38,129 bases of DNA from Aeromonas aquatica. Lineage in GTDB: Bacteria > Pseudomonadota > Gammaproteobacteria > Enterobacterales > Aeromonadaceae. Below the pieces are notes generated by a model that was given only the letters and a program-made list of their open reading frames with translations, had not been told where the DNA came from and made no database searches. The stretch covers positions 1-38,129 of the forward strand of contig NZ_JRGL01000105.1 in the NCBI RefSeq assembly GCF_000764655.1. The letters are read 5' to 3'. Below are positions 1-7,803 of the stretch, one piece after another. Positions within the stretch are counted from its first letter, which is position 1; each line of letters begins with the position of its first letter. The position numbers and the translations under genes are program-made.

Positions 1-21
1 GTGGGAAGAGAGACAGTAGAT

Positions 22-91
22 GTTGAAAGGCTTGGGTATCCATGATGGTGGCCCTCAGGGTGATGACCTATTTCAAGGTTAGCCTTTCAAC
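22..91. repeat. 11-bp inverted repeat upstream of cyuA
   Basis: The arms GTTGAAAGGCT (22-32) and AGCCTTTCAAC (81-91) are exact reverse complements separated by 48 bp. I see no convincing gene in positions 1-417. The short reading frames there lack ribosome binding sites. The repeat could be a regulator site or a long-range RNA structure; its function is unknown. Confidence 0.5.
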
Positions 92-271
92 ACGTAATTG
101 GGACAGCGCCTTTTTTATTGCCTGTTTTTCAGGAATCAAGCCAAGGCATTGATGGGAAAGGCATAGATCCCCGTTGGCGGGCCCGGCCCCCGGCGTCTGG
201 CCGTGATCGGGATCGCAATCCGGTGACGTTGCCCCTGCTGGAAGGCATAATGACGACAAAAGGTGAACAGG

Positions 272-301
272 TTCAATTTTATTTGATTAATTAGTTATTA
301 T
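272..301 (+). promoter_or_regulatory. candidate sigma-70 promoter for cyuA
   Basis: TTCAAT (272-277) and TATTAT (296-301) are separated by 18 bp in an AT-rich patch that stands out from its GC-rich surroundings. An imperfect dyad, TTGAT (283-287) and ATCAA (303-307), overlaps the -10 and could be an operator. The match to consensus is moderate, so this is a prediction by eye. Confidence 0.35.
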
Positions 302-417
302 GATCAACTAAAGTTACATGAAAATGAAAGGGGCGCCCCGGCATCCCAGGTCACCGTCAAATTCGATCCGATACTGGCAGATGTATGCCGCGGCACAGTG
401 AACATGAGAACCCACAG

Positions 418-1710
418 ATGAAAGCACAATGGACCGATTTCATAACCCTGCTCAAGCGTGAAGTGGTGCCGGCCCTTGGCTGCACCGAGCCGATGTCGGT
501 CGCCTTGGCGGCGGCCAACTGCCGCAAGCTGCTGGGACAGGATCCGACCCGCGTGAGCGTCTGGGTCAGCGGCAACCTGTTCAAGAACGGCATGGGAGTC
601 GGCGTGCCCGGCACCGGCATGATAGGGCTGCCGGTGGCGGCCGCCGTCGGCATCACGGGGGGCAACCCGGAGGGTGGACTGGAGGTGCTCAAGCACCTCA
701 ACCAGGCCCAGGTGGAGGCTGCCAAGGCGCTGCTGCCGCTCATCAAGGTGGATGTGAAGGACGTGCCTGACGTGCTCTACGCCGAGGTGCTGGCGGAGGC
801 GGATGGCCACAGCGCCCGGGTGGTGATCTGCACCGATCACACCCGCATCGTGCTGCTGGAGAAGGACGGCGAGGTGCTGATGGAGCAGGCCAGCGCCCCC
901 GGCGTGCAGATCCAGCCCGCCAAATCCGACAAGCCCGCCATGAGCCTGCGCGAGATAGTGGCGTTCGCCCTGGAGGTGCCGCTGACGGAGATCGCGTTCA
1001 TCCAGGAGGCGGCCAGCATGAACCAGGCGCTGGCGGATGAAGGCCTGCAGGGCTATGGCCTGCGCATCGGCAAGATCCTGACCGAGCAGGTGGAGCGCAA
1101 GCTGCTGTCCGACGACCTGATGACCCTGGCCATGCGCCTGTCGTCGGCCGCGTCCGATGCTCGCATGGACGGTGCCATGCTGCCCGCCATGTCCAACTCC
1201 GGCTCCGGCAATCAGGGCATCGCCGCCACCATGCCGGTGGTCGCCGCCGCCCGCTTCCTCAAGGCCGACGAGGAGCAGCTGACCCGGGCGCTGGTGATGA
1301 GCCATCTGGTCGCCATCTACATCAAGATGTACCAGAACAAGCTGTCGGCCCTGTGCGCCGCCAGCACCGCCGCCATGGGTTCGGGTGCCGCCATCACCTG
1401 GCTGCTGGGGGGCCAGTTTGAGCAGATCAGTCACTGCATCAACAACATGATCGGCGATGTTTCCGGTATCATCTGCGACGGGGCGGGCAGCGCCTGCTCC
1501 ATGAAGGTGTCGACCTCCACTTCGGCGGCGGTCAAGTCGTCGCTGATGGCGATCAACAACCTGCACGTGCCCCAGAGCGAGGGCATCGTCTCCGACGACG
1601 TGGACCAGACCATCGCCAACCTGGGCCGCCTCTCCAAGCGGGGGATGCTGGACACCGATATAGAAATCATCAACATCATGCGGGCCAAGCAACAGGGCAA
1701 GGCCGAGTGA
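418..1710 (+). CDS. cyuA: L-cysteine desulfidase CyuA (YhaM/UPF0597 family)
   Basis: A 430-residue protein matching E. coli CyuA (YhaM) along its whole length. This family breaks L-cysteine into pyruvate, ammonia and sulfide in the cytoplasm. Visible family signatures are the N-terminal PALGCTEPMSVALAAA, the central MSNSGSGNQGIAATMPVV, and IGDVSGIICDGAGSACSMKV near the C-terminus. The conserved cysteines in these segments are the type that hold the iron-sulfur cluster in serine-dehydratase-like enzymes. An upstream in-frame ATG at 385 would add 11 residues, but the 418 start matches the usual start and length of the family. The next gene encodes a cystine importer, which supports a cysteine catabolism role. 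A rho-independent terminator follows directly. Confidence 0.9.
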   Translation: MKAQWTDFITLLKREVVPALGCTEPMSVALAAANCRKLLGQDPTRVSVWVSGNLFKNGMGVGVPGTGMIGLPVAAAVGITGGNPEGGLEVLKHLNQAQVEAAKALLPLIKVDVKDVPDVLYAEVLAEADGHSARVVICTDHTRIVLLEKDGEVLMEQASAPGVQIQPAKSDKPAMSLREIVAFALEVPLTEIAFIQEAASMNQALADEGLQGYGLRIGKILTEQVERKLLSDDLMTLAMRLSSAASDARMDGAMLPAMSNSGSGNQGIAATMPVVAAARFLKADEEQLTRALVMSHLVAIYIKMYQNKLSALCAASTAAMGSGAAITWLLGGQFEQISHCINNMIGDVSGIICDGAGSACSMKVSTSTSAAVKSSLMAINNLHVPQSEGIVSDDVDQTIANLGRLSKRGMLDTDIEIINIMRAKQQGKAE

Positions 1711-1714
1711 TGCA

Positions 1715-1744
1715 AGGGGTGGCGCTGGCCACCCCTGTTTTTTG
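1715..1744 (+). terminator. rho-independent terminator after cyuA
   Basis: AGGGGTGGC (1715-1723) pairs with GCCACCCCT (1728-1736) around a 4-nt loop, and a T-run follows. It lies 5 nt after the cyuA stop, so cyuA and tcyP may be transcribed separately or linked only by readthrough. Confidence 0.85.
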
Positions 1745-1865
1745 TCGCCTCGGCTGAACCGGGGGGCAGACCGCCACAGAGCGGCACCTTTCAGGGAAGA
1801 GTGTGCTTACCCGTCACTCGTCCCATTATCGCGGGCCCGTCCCGGTTATTTTGGGGAATATCGTC

Positions 1866-3266
1866 ATGACACTTAGCGTTATCGGTAATCTGGCTATCCT
1901 GGCCATGTTGTTGCTGTTTCTCTATCGGCTGCAGCAAAAACACGTCAGCTTCACCCGTCGGGTCTTCTCGGGGCTGGGGCTGGGTATCCTGTTCGGGGCG
2001 GCCCTGCAGCTGATCTACGGCGCCGGCGCCGAGGTGCTGGTCAAGACCAACGACTACCTGGACATCGTCGGCAGCGGCTATGTGAAGCTGCTGCAGATGA
2101 TCATCATTCCGCTGATCATGGTCTCCATCATAGGGGCCATCCTCAAGCTCAATGGCGGCACGGCGCTCGGCAAGATCAGCGCCATGACCATAGGGGTGTT
2201 GATCTTCACCACCATGATCGCGGCCGGGGCGGGCATACTGATGTCCAACCTGTTCGGCCTGACCGCCGAGGGGCTCACCGTCGGCGCCGCCGAAATCGCC
2301 CGTGGTGCGGATCTGGATCACAGCCTGCACAGCGTCGAGAGCATGTCCTTTGCCAAGATGGTGCTGGAGTTCATCCCGGCCAACCCCTTCCTCGACATGA
2401 CGGGGGCGCGCAAGACCTCCACCATCGCCGTGGTGATCTTCTCCATCTTCATCGGCCTGTCGGCCACCGGCATCGCCCGCAAGAAACCGGAGATCTTCAC
2501 GAGCTTCGCGAACTTCATGCAGGTCGCCCACGTCATAGTGATGCGGATGGTGACCCTGGTGCTGCGACTCACCCCCTATGGTGTGCTGGCGCTGATGGCC
2601 AAGGTGGTCTCCGGCTCCAACTATGCGGACATCCTCAACCTGCTGAACTTCGTGCTGGCCTCCTACGGTGCCATCGCCATCATGTTCGCCGTGCACCTGC
2701 TGCTGGTGAGCCTGGTTGGCCTCAATCCCTGGCGCTTCCTGAAGAAGATCATGCCGGTGCTGGCCTTTGCCTTCACCTCGCGCACCAGCGCGGGCTCGAT
2801 CCCGATGAACGTGCAGACCCAGACCAAGGCGCTCGGCATCCCTGACGGCATCGCCAACTTCGCCGCCTCCTTCGGTGCCACCATTGGCCAGAACGGCTGC
2901 GCCGGCATCTACCCGGCCATGCTGGCGGTGATGATAGCCCCGACCGTGGGGGTCAATCCCATGGATCCCGGCTTCATCATGACGCTCATCGCCCTTATCA
3001 CCGTCAGCTCCTTCGGGGTGGCCGGTGTCGGTGGCGGCGCCACCTTCGCGGCGCTGATCGTGCTGTCGGCACTGGACTTCCCGGTGGCGCTGGCGGGGCT
3101 GCTCATCTCCATCGAGCCCCTCATCGACATGGGCCGCACCGCCCTCAACGTCTCCGGCTCCATCACCGCCGGCACCGTCACCAGCAGACTGATGGGCCAG
3201 ACCGACATGACGGTCTTCAACGGCGATGCCGAGGTCAGTCTGGACGGTGAGGAAGCCGTGGTCTGA
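1866..3266 (+). CDS. tcyP: L-cystine:sodium symporter TcyP
   Basis: A 466-residue inner-membrane carrier of the dicarboxylate/amino acid:cation symporter family that closely follows E. coli TcyP (YdjN). It imports L-cystine using the sodium gradient. The conserved core FAFTSRTSAGSIPMNV, FAASFGATIGQNGCAGIYPA and GVAGVGGGATFAALIVL is present, followed by SIEPLIDMGRTALNVSGS. These form the re-entrant hairpins and substrate-site helices of this family. An in-frame GTG at 1803 would add 21 unrelated residues. The ATG at 1866 has a GGGGA ribosome binding site about 8 nt upstream and fits the family start. The placement between a cysteine desulfidase and a disulfide reductase suggests import of cystine for reduction and breakdown. 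Confidence 0.92.
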   Translation: MTLSVIGNLAILAMLLLFLYRLQQKHVSFTRRVFSGLGLGILFGAALQLIYGAGAEVLVKTNDYLDIVGSGYVKLLQMIIIPLIMVSIIGAILKLNGGTALGKISAMTIGVLIFTTMIAAGAGILMSNLFGLTAEGLTVGAAEIARGADLDHSLHSVESMSFAKMVLEFIPANPFLDMTGARKTSTIAVVIFSIFIGLSATGIARKKPEIFTSFANFMQVAHVIVMRMVTLVLRLTPYGVLALMAKVVSGSNYADILNLLNFVLASYGAIAIMFAVHLLLVSLVGLNPWRFLKKIMPVLAFAFTSRTSAGSIPMNVQTQTKALGIPDGIANFAASFGATIGQNGCAGIYPAMLAVMIAPTVGVNPMDPGFIMTLIALITVSSFGVAGVGGGATFAALIVLSALDFPVALAGLLISIEPLIDMGRTALNVSGSITAGTVTSRLMGQTDMTVFNGDAEVSLDGEEAVV

Positions 3267-3307
3267 TCCCGATCGCGGAACCCCATCCTCAGGTCATTGA
3301 ATAGTAA

Positions 3308-3328
3308 AGGGGAGGCGCTGCCTCCCCT
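3308..3328 (+). other. hairpin between tcyP and the flavoprotein gene
   Basis: AGGGGAGGC (3308-3316) pairs with GCCTCCCCT (3320-3328) with a 3-nt loop. There is no T-tract, so it is more likely an mRNA-stabilising or partial attenuating structure than a full terminator. It closely resembles the stem of the cyuA terminator. Confidence 0.6.
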
Positions 3329-3348
3329 GTCGTTACAGGAGTCAAACA

Positions 3349-4677
3349 ATGCGTATTGTGATCATCGGTGGCGAAGCCGCCGGCATGAGTGCGGCCGCCA
3401 AGGCCCGGCGTCTGGCGAAAGATGCCGAGATAGTGGTGTATGAGGCCTCGGAAGTGATTTCCTTCGGCGCCTGCGGCCTGCCCTATTTCGTCGGTGACGA
3501 CTTTCAGGAGCCGGGCTTCATGGCCGAGTTCAGCGTCGAGCAGTTCGCCGCCAAGGGGATAGAGGTCAAGACCGGCCACAGGGTGCTGCGCCTGGATGCC
3601 GGGGCCCAGACCCTGGTCGTCGAGCACGGCGGCGACAGCTTCAGCGATCGCTACGATCGGCTGATGATCGCCACCGGTGCCCGTGAGGTGATGCCGCCTA
3701 TCCCCGGCCTGCAGCAGGAAGGGGTGTTCGGCCTGCGGCGCATGGCCGATGGTCTGGCCCTCAAGGCCGCGGTGCAGGACGCCAGCAAGCGAAAGGCGGT
3801 GGTCATCGGCTCCGGCTTCATCGGACTGGAGGTGGTGGAGGCCCTGGTGCATCAGGGCAAGGAAGTGCGTCTCATCGAGTTGGCCGAGCGGGTCATCCCC
3901 GATGCCTTCGATGGCGAGATCACCCAACATATCGAGACCGAACTGCGGGAGCGAGGGGTCAGCCTGCACCTCGGCGAGCGGGTCGAGGCACTGCTGGGGG
4001 AGGGGCGGGTGAGCGGCGTGCGCACCGACCAGGGCGAGTACGAGGCCGACATCGTGGTGGTCTGCACCGGCGTCAAACCCAATACCGAGTTTCTGGCCGA
4101 CACCGGCATAGCGCGGCTGGCCAACGGCGCCATCGAGGTGGACCGTCAGGGCCGCAGCTCCTTGCCGAACGTCTGGGCCGCCGGGGATTGTGCCAGCGTC
4201 TGGCACAGCGTGAAGCAGCAGCAGGTCTATGTGCCGCTCGCCACCATCGCCAACAAGCTGGGGCGCATGGTGGGGGAAAACCTGGCCGGGGCCGAACTGG
4301 AATTCCCGGGCACCCTGGGCTCGGCGGCCCTCAAAGTGCTGGGGCTGGAGGCGGGCCGTACCGGCCTCAGTGAGCGGGAGGCGCAGGCGCTGGGCATCGA
4401 CTATCGCACCGTCGTCATCAAGGACAAGTGTCACACCAACTACTGTCCCGGCCAGTCCGACATCCACGTCAAGCTGGTGTATGAGGCGGGCAGCAAGCGG
4501 CTGCTCGGCGGCCAGATCCTGGGGCGCAAGGGGGCGGTACACCGCATCGATGCCCTGGCGGTTGCCATCACCATGGGGGTCACCACGGATCAGCTCGGCA
4601 TGCTGGACTTCGCCTACGCACCGCCCTTCTCCCGCACCTGGGACGTGCTGAATGTAGCGGGCAACGTCGCAAAATAA
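3349..4677 (+). CDS. FAD-dependent CoA-disulfide-reductase-like oxidoreductase
   Basis: A 442-residue pyridine-nucleotide disulfide oxidoreductase of the single-cysteine class (CoA-disulfide reductase, NADH oxidase, NADH peroxidase). The N-terminal FAD-binding motif is IIGGEAAGMSAAA, the active-site cysteine is Cys42 in SFGACGLPYFV, and the NAD(P)H site is VVIGSGFIGLEVVEAL near residue 145. WAAGDCASV is the second FAD motif. No rhodanese domain is fused at the C-terminus. The ribosome binding site ACAGGAG precedes the ATG. Position after cyuA and tcyP suggests reduction of cystine or mixed disulfides in the cytoplasm; that is inference, and an oxygen- or peroxide-reducing role cannot be excluded. 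The last 14 codons are repeated 78 bp downstream. Confidence 0.82.
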   Translation: MRIVIIGGEAAGMSAAAKARRLAKDAEIVVYEASEVISFGACGLPYFVGDDFQEPGFMAEFSVEQFAAKGIEVKTGHRVLRLDAGAQTLVVEHGGDSFSDRYDRLMIATGAREVMPPIPGLQQEGVFGLRRMADGLALKAAVQDASKRKAVVIGSGFIGLEVVEALVHQGKEVRLIELAERVIPDAFDGEITQHIETELRERGVSLHLGERVEALLGEGRVSGVRTDQGEYEADIVVVCTGVKPNTEFLADTGIARLANGAIEVDRQGRSSLPNVWAAGDCASVWHSVKQQQVYVPLATIANKLGRMVGENLAGAELEFPGTLGSAALKVLGLEAGRTGLSEREAQALGIDYRTVVIKDKCHTNYCPGQSDIHVKLVYEAGSKRLLGGQILGRKGAVHRIDALAVAITMGVTTDQLGMLDFAYAPPFSRTWDVLNVAGNVAK

Positions 4678-4693
4678 GGGAATCCTGATAGTG

Positions 4694-4755
4694 CACCGTC
4701 TCTCTCCACCCGCACCTGGGACGTGCTCAACGTGGCGGGTAACGTCGCCAAGTAG
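4694..4755 (+). repeat. second copy of the flavoprotein gene's 3' end
   Basis: This segment repeats the end of the upstream gene at an offset of exactly 78 bp, including the stop position (4675-4677 versus 4753-4755). Over the last 15 codons (positions 4711-4755) both copies encode RTWDVLNVAGNVAK plus stop. They differ at 7 of 45 bases, all at third codon positions. A hairpin (GACGGC 4768-4773 with GCCGTC 4786-4791, plus an inner CAGA/TCTG stem) follows, so this copy may be the original gene end. Confidence 0.85.
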
Positions 4756-4879
4756 CCTGAGCGCCACGACGGCACAGATCTCTGCGCCGTCTCATTCCGG
4801 ATGGAGAATGGGTCAAAAGTTGGGGATCGTGCCGTTAAATGGGATGAACGTTCAGGAGCTTGACGGGATCTTTCCATAA

Positions 4880-4908
4880 AAAAACCGGAGCCATTGGCTC
4901 CGGTTTTT
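4880..4908. terminator. bidirectional terminator between flavoprotein gene and bamD
   Basis: AAAAACCGGAGCC (4880-4892) pairs with GGCTCCGGTTTTT (4896-4908). A-run and T-run on the two flanks let it serve both the rightward flavoprotein transcript and the leftward bamD transcript. Confidence 0.9.
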
Positions 4909-4927
4909 CATCGAACGGATGCTACAC

Positions 4928-5692
4928 TCAGCCGCGGCCGAGGCGATTGTCCGGGTAGTTCTTGGCCAGCACTTCGCGGGCGTGGCGGGCCAGGGTCGGC
5001 ATCTTCAGGGTATCGTAGGCGTTCACCATGATCTCCAGTGCCTTCTCGGTCTCGGGCGTGTCGGGATAGGTCTCGACCACCAGCTTGGCGCGGTTGGCAG
5101 CGGCGATCAGCGCATCACGCTTGACGTAGTACTCGGCAACGCTCAGATCGTAGCGGGCGAGACGGGTCTTCAGACCTACCATGCGGGCACGGGCATCGGC
5201 GGCATAGACGCTGTTGGGATAGTTCTGCAACAGGGTCTTGAAGTCCTGGAACGCCTGACGAGCGTAGGAAGGGTCCTTGTCGTCTCTGTTGATCCCCAGG
5301 AAGTCCTGGAAGAAGTTGTAATCTGCCGCCATGTTGGTCAGGCCACGCATGTAGAACACGTAATCTATGTTCTTGTGGGCCGGATTGAGGCGAATGAACC
5401 GGTCGATATTGGCGATGGCCTGAGCGGTATCATCCTGCTTGTAGTAGGCGTAAATCAGATCGAGTTGAACCTGACTCGAGTAGGCACCGAAGGGGTAACG
5501 CGAGTCCAGCGCTTCCAGCAATTCGATGGCGTTCAGGTAGTTACCAGTATCCAGTTTGAGACGGGCTTGTTGGTACAGAACTTCCGGCGGTTCGTCGGGA
5601 ACCTTGGGTTTGGTGCTGGAACAACCAGTGATCAGGGTAGCGATCAAGGCGAGCGACATCAGCAGGTGAGACTTCTTTCCCATCAACAACAT
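4928..5692 (-). CDS. bamD: outer membrane assembly lipoprotein BamD
   Basis: About 254 residues, matching E. coli BamD (YfiO/ComL). It is an essential lipoprotein of the BAM complex, which folds beta-barrel proteins into the outer membrane from its periplasmic face. A short basic N-terminus and hydrophobic stretch end in the lipobox LITGC (Cys24). The TPR-like region carries the family signatures DSRYPFGAYSSQVQLDLIYAYYK and FIRLNPAHKNIDYVFYMRGLTN, cited here as landmarks. Start choice is uncertain: ATG codons at 5701, 5692 and 5683 are all in frame and all keep the signal peptide; 5692 is used here. The gene diverges from rluD, as in E. coli. Confidence 0.93.
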   Translation of the reverse strand: MLLMGKKSHLLMSLALIATLITGCSSTKPKVPDEPPEVLYQQARLKLDTGNYLNAIELLEALDSRYPFGAYSSQVQLDLIYAYYKQDDTAQAIANIDRFIRLNPAHKNIDYVFYMRGLTNMAADYNFFQDFLGINRDDKDPSYARQAFQDFKTLLQNYPNSVYAADARARMVGLKTRLARYDLSVAEYYVKRDALIAAANRAKLVVETYPDTPETEKALEIMVNAYDTLKMPTLARHAREVLAKNYPDNRLGRG

Positions 5693-5799
5693 CCGGTCCA
5701 TTTCCACGAAATTGGCAAAGTATCCGTTATGCTTGGCTAAAAGAAAAGCTAGAATACCCGGATTATTTCGAATTGATACCCCCGCTCAAGAGACCATAC

Positions 5800-6780
5800 A
5801 TGAGCCAGCATATTGAACTGACAGGCGAATTTCAGGATCACCAATTCGGGCAACGGCTCGACCAGGCCCTGGCCGAATTGTTTCCAGACTACTCCAGAAC
5901 CCGCATCAAGGAGTGGATTTTACAGGACAGAGTGACCCTGGACGGTCAGGTTGCCAATACCCCGCGCGAAAAAGTGCTGGCTGGACAACAGGTACATGTC
6001 GATGTCGAGTTGGAAGATGACACCCGCTGGGATGCCCAGAACATCGAACTCAACATCGTCTATGAAGATGAACACATTCTGGTGATCGACAAGCCGGCCG
6101 GCCTGGTGGTTCACCCGGGCGCCGGCACACCGGACGGCACCATCCTCAACGCGCTGCTGCACCGCTACCCCGGCATTGCCGAGGTGCCCCGTGCCGGCAT
6201 AGTGCACCGTCTGGATAAGGACACCACGGGTTTGATGGTGGTGGCCAAGACGGTACCGGCTCAGACCCATCTGGTGGAGGCGCTGCAGGCGCGCCAGATC
6301 ACCCGTGAGTACGAGGCCATCGCCATCGGTCACATGACCGCCGGCGGCACGGTTGACGCCCCCATCGGCCGTCATCCGACCCAGCGTACCCACATGGCTG
6401 TGGTGCCCAACGGTCGTCCGTCCGTGACCCACTACCGGGTACACGAGAAGTTCCGTGGCCACACCCGGTTGCGGCTGCGCCTCGAGACCGGTCGTACCCA
6501 CCAGATCCGGGTACACATGTCCCACATCAAGCACCCGCTGGTAGGGGATCCCGCCTACGGTGGTCGTCTGCGGCTGCTGCGCAATGCGACCCCGGAGCTG
6601 ACCCAGGCCCTGCGCGAATTCAATCGCCAGGCGCTGCACGCGACCATGTTGAAGCTGGCCCACCCCATCACTGGGGAAGTCATGGAGTGGCACTCATCCA
6701 CCCCGCAAGACATGCTGGATCTGATGGAAGTGCTGCGCGCGGATACGCTTGCCAACCCGGACGATCTGGTCTGGGGTTGA
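5800..6780 (+). CDS. rluD: 23S rRNA pseudouridine synthase RluD
   Basis: A 326-residue enzyme that makes pseudouridines at positions 1911, 1915 and 1917 (E. coli numbering) in helix 69 of 23S rRNA. The N-terminal S4 RNA-binding domain includes GQRLDQALAELFPDYSRTRI. The catalytic domain carries VHRLDKDTTGLMVVAKT with the catalytic aspartate in RLDKDT, then RLETGRTHQIRVHM. An in-frame TTG at 5773 is rejected because the ATG at 5800 matches the E. coli start and has a purine-rich AAGAGA upstream. The order rluD-pgeF-clpB is conserved with E. coli. A terminator follows. Confidence 0.95.
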   Translation: MSQHIELTGEFQDHQFGQRLDQALAELFPDYSRTRIKEWILQDRVTLDGQVANTPREKVLAGQQVHVDVELEDDTRWDAQNIELNIVYEDEHILVIDKPAGLVVHPGAGTPDGTILNALLHRYPGIAEVPRAGIVHRLDKDTTGLMVVAKTVPAQTHLVEALQARQITREYEAIAIGHMTAGGTVDAPIGRHPTQRTHMAVVPNGRPSVTHYRVHEKFRGHTRLRLRLETGRTHQIRVHMSHIKHPLVGDPAYGGRLRLLRNATPELTQALREFNRQALHATMLKLAHPITGEVMEWHSSTPQDMLDLMEVLRADTLANPDDLVWG

Positions 6781-6810
6781 TGAGGCTTGCCCTCCCAGAT
6801 AGCATGCCAA

Positions 6811-6845
6811 ACGGGGCGCCCTCTGATGAGGCGCCCCGTTTTTTA
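6811..6845 (+). terminator. rho-independent terminator after rluD
   Basis: ACGGGGCGCC (6811-6820) pairs with GGCGCCCCGT (6830-6839), followed by a run of T. It separates rluD from pgeF. Confidence 0.9.
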
Positions 6846-6868
6846 TCAGTGATATGAAGGAGTCGCAG

Positions 6869-7606
6869 ATGAACTGGATCGAACCCGACTGGCCCGCACC
6901 GGCTCGTGTGCGGGCGTTGTCGACCACCCGGGACGGGGGCGTCAGCGAGGGGGTCTTTCGTGGTCTGAATCTGGGTGCCCACGTGGGCGATGAGGCGAGC
7001 AGGGTCAAGGCGAACCGCGCCCTGTTGCAACAGGCGGCCGGGATCCCGGGTCGGCTCAACTGGCTCAATCAGGTGCACGGCACCGCCGTCCACCCGGTCA
7101 GCAACGAATACGACGGGGTGCCGGAGGCGGATGCCGCCTGCGCCCAGGAGGCCGGGCTAGCCTGCATAGTGATGACCGCCGACTGCCTGCCGGTGTTGTT
7201 CTGTGACAGGGCAGGCACCCGGGTGGCCGCCGCCCACGCCGGTTGGCGCGGACTGCAGGCCGGGGTGCTGGAGGCCAGCCTTGCCGCCATGGGGGGCGAC
7301 CCTGCCGACATGCTCGCCTGGCTCGGCCCTGCCATAGGCCCAGAGGCCTTCGAAGTCGGGGGTGAGGTGCGCGACGCCTTCATGGCCGAGCAGGCCGAGG
7401 CCGCTGCCGCCTTCAAGCCTTCCCCCAACGAGGGCAAATGGCTGGCGGACATCTACCGGCTGGCCCGGCTGCGGCTGGCCCGCGCCGGGGTGAGCGCCGT
7501 CTATGGCGGCGAGCACTGCACCCATAGCGATGGCGAGCGGTTTTACTCCTATCGCCGTGACGGCCAGACCGGCCGCATGGCCTCCCTGATTTGGTTGGTG
7601 GAATAA
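6869..7606 (+). CDS. pgeF: purine nucleoside phosphorylase / peptidoglycan editing factor PgeF
   Basis: A 245-residue member of the YfiH/LACC1 family. Family members have purine nucleoside phosphorylase/deaminase activity, and E. coli PgeF keeps L-Ser from replacing L-Ala in the peptidoglycan stem. Metal-site signatures are present: MTADCLPVLF, HAGWRGLQ, WLGPAIGPEAFEVG and CTHSDGERFYSYRRDGQTGR. The start is set by the ribosome binding site GAAGGAG, 6 nt before the ATG at 6869; the ATG at 6854 lies just ahead of that site. It is followed by about 200 bp of non-coding DNA that holds the clpB promoter. Confidence 0.93.
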   Translation: MNWIEPDWPAPARVRALSTTRDGGVSEGVFRGLNLGAHVGDEASRVKANRALLQQAAGIPGRLNWLNQVHGTAVHPVSNEYDGVPEADAACAQEAGLACIVMTADCLPVLFCDRAGTRVAAAHAGWRGLQAGVLEASLAAMGGDPADMLAWLGPAIGPEAFEVGGEVRDAFMAEQAEAAAAFKPSPNEGKWLADIYRLARLRLARAGVSAVYGGEHCTHSDGERFYSYRRDGQTGRMASLIWLVE

Positions 7607-7715
7607 GCCGCGAGGCGCTCGCCGATACCGCGAGGGCTTTCGCCTGCGCCGACCTGTTATGCAGGGAGGCGCTATTTTGGCACCGCTGTTGAGGGAAAAA
7701 TAAACAGCCCTTCCC

Positions 7716-7743
7716 CTTGAAATTCAGGCCCCAGACCTCATCT
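7716..7743 (+). promoter_or_regulatory. candidate sigma-32 heat-shock promoter for clpB
   Basis: CTTGAAA (7716-7722) matches the sigma-32 -35 element exactly. CCTCATCT (7736-7743) resembles the -10 consensus CCCCATnT, with a 13-bp spacer. Placement ahead of clpB, a classical sigma-32 target, supports the call. Confidence 0.75.
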
Positions 7744-7803
7744 TCCTTGTCAGACAGTTCTGTTGTTGCCGCTTCGGCGGCCTCGTTTCAAGGGGGGAGT
7801 GCG

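Noticed and set aside
68..259. 63-residue minus-strand frame at the window start, and a 36-codon plus-strand frame from 42
   Set aside because: Neither has a ribosome binding site or recognisable sequence, and they overlap each other.
7607..7660. Repeated CCGCGAGG and GCGAG/CTCGC motifs after pgeF as a tail copy or terminator
   Set aside because: Stems are only 4-5 bp, there is no T-run, and no similarity to the pgeF end could be aligned.
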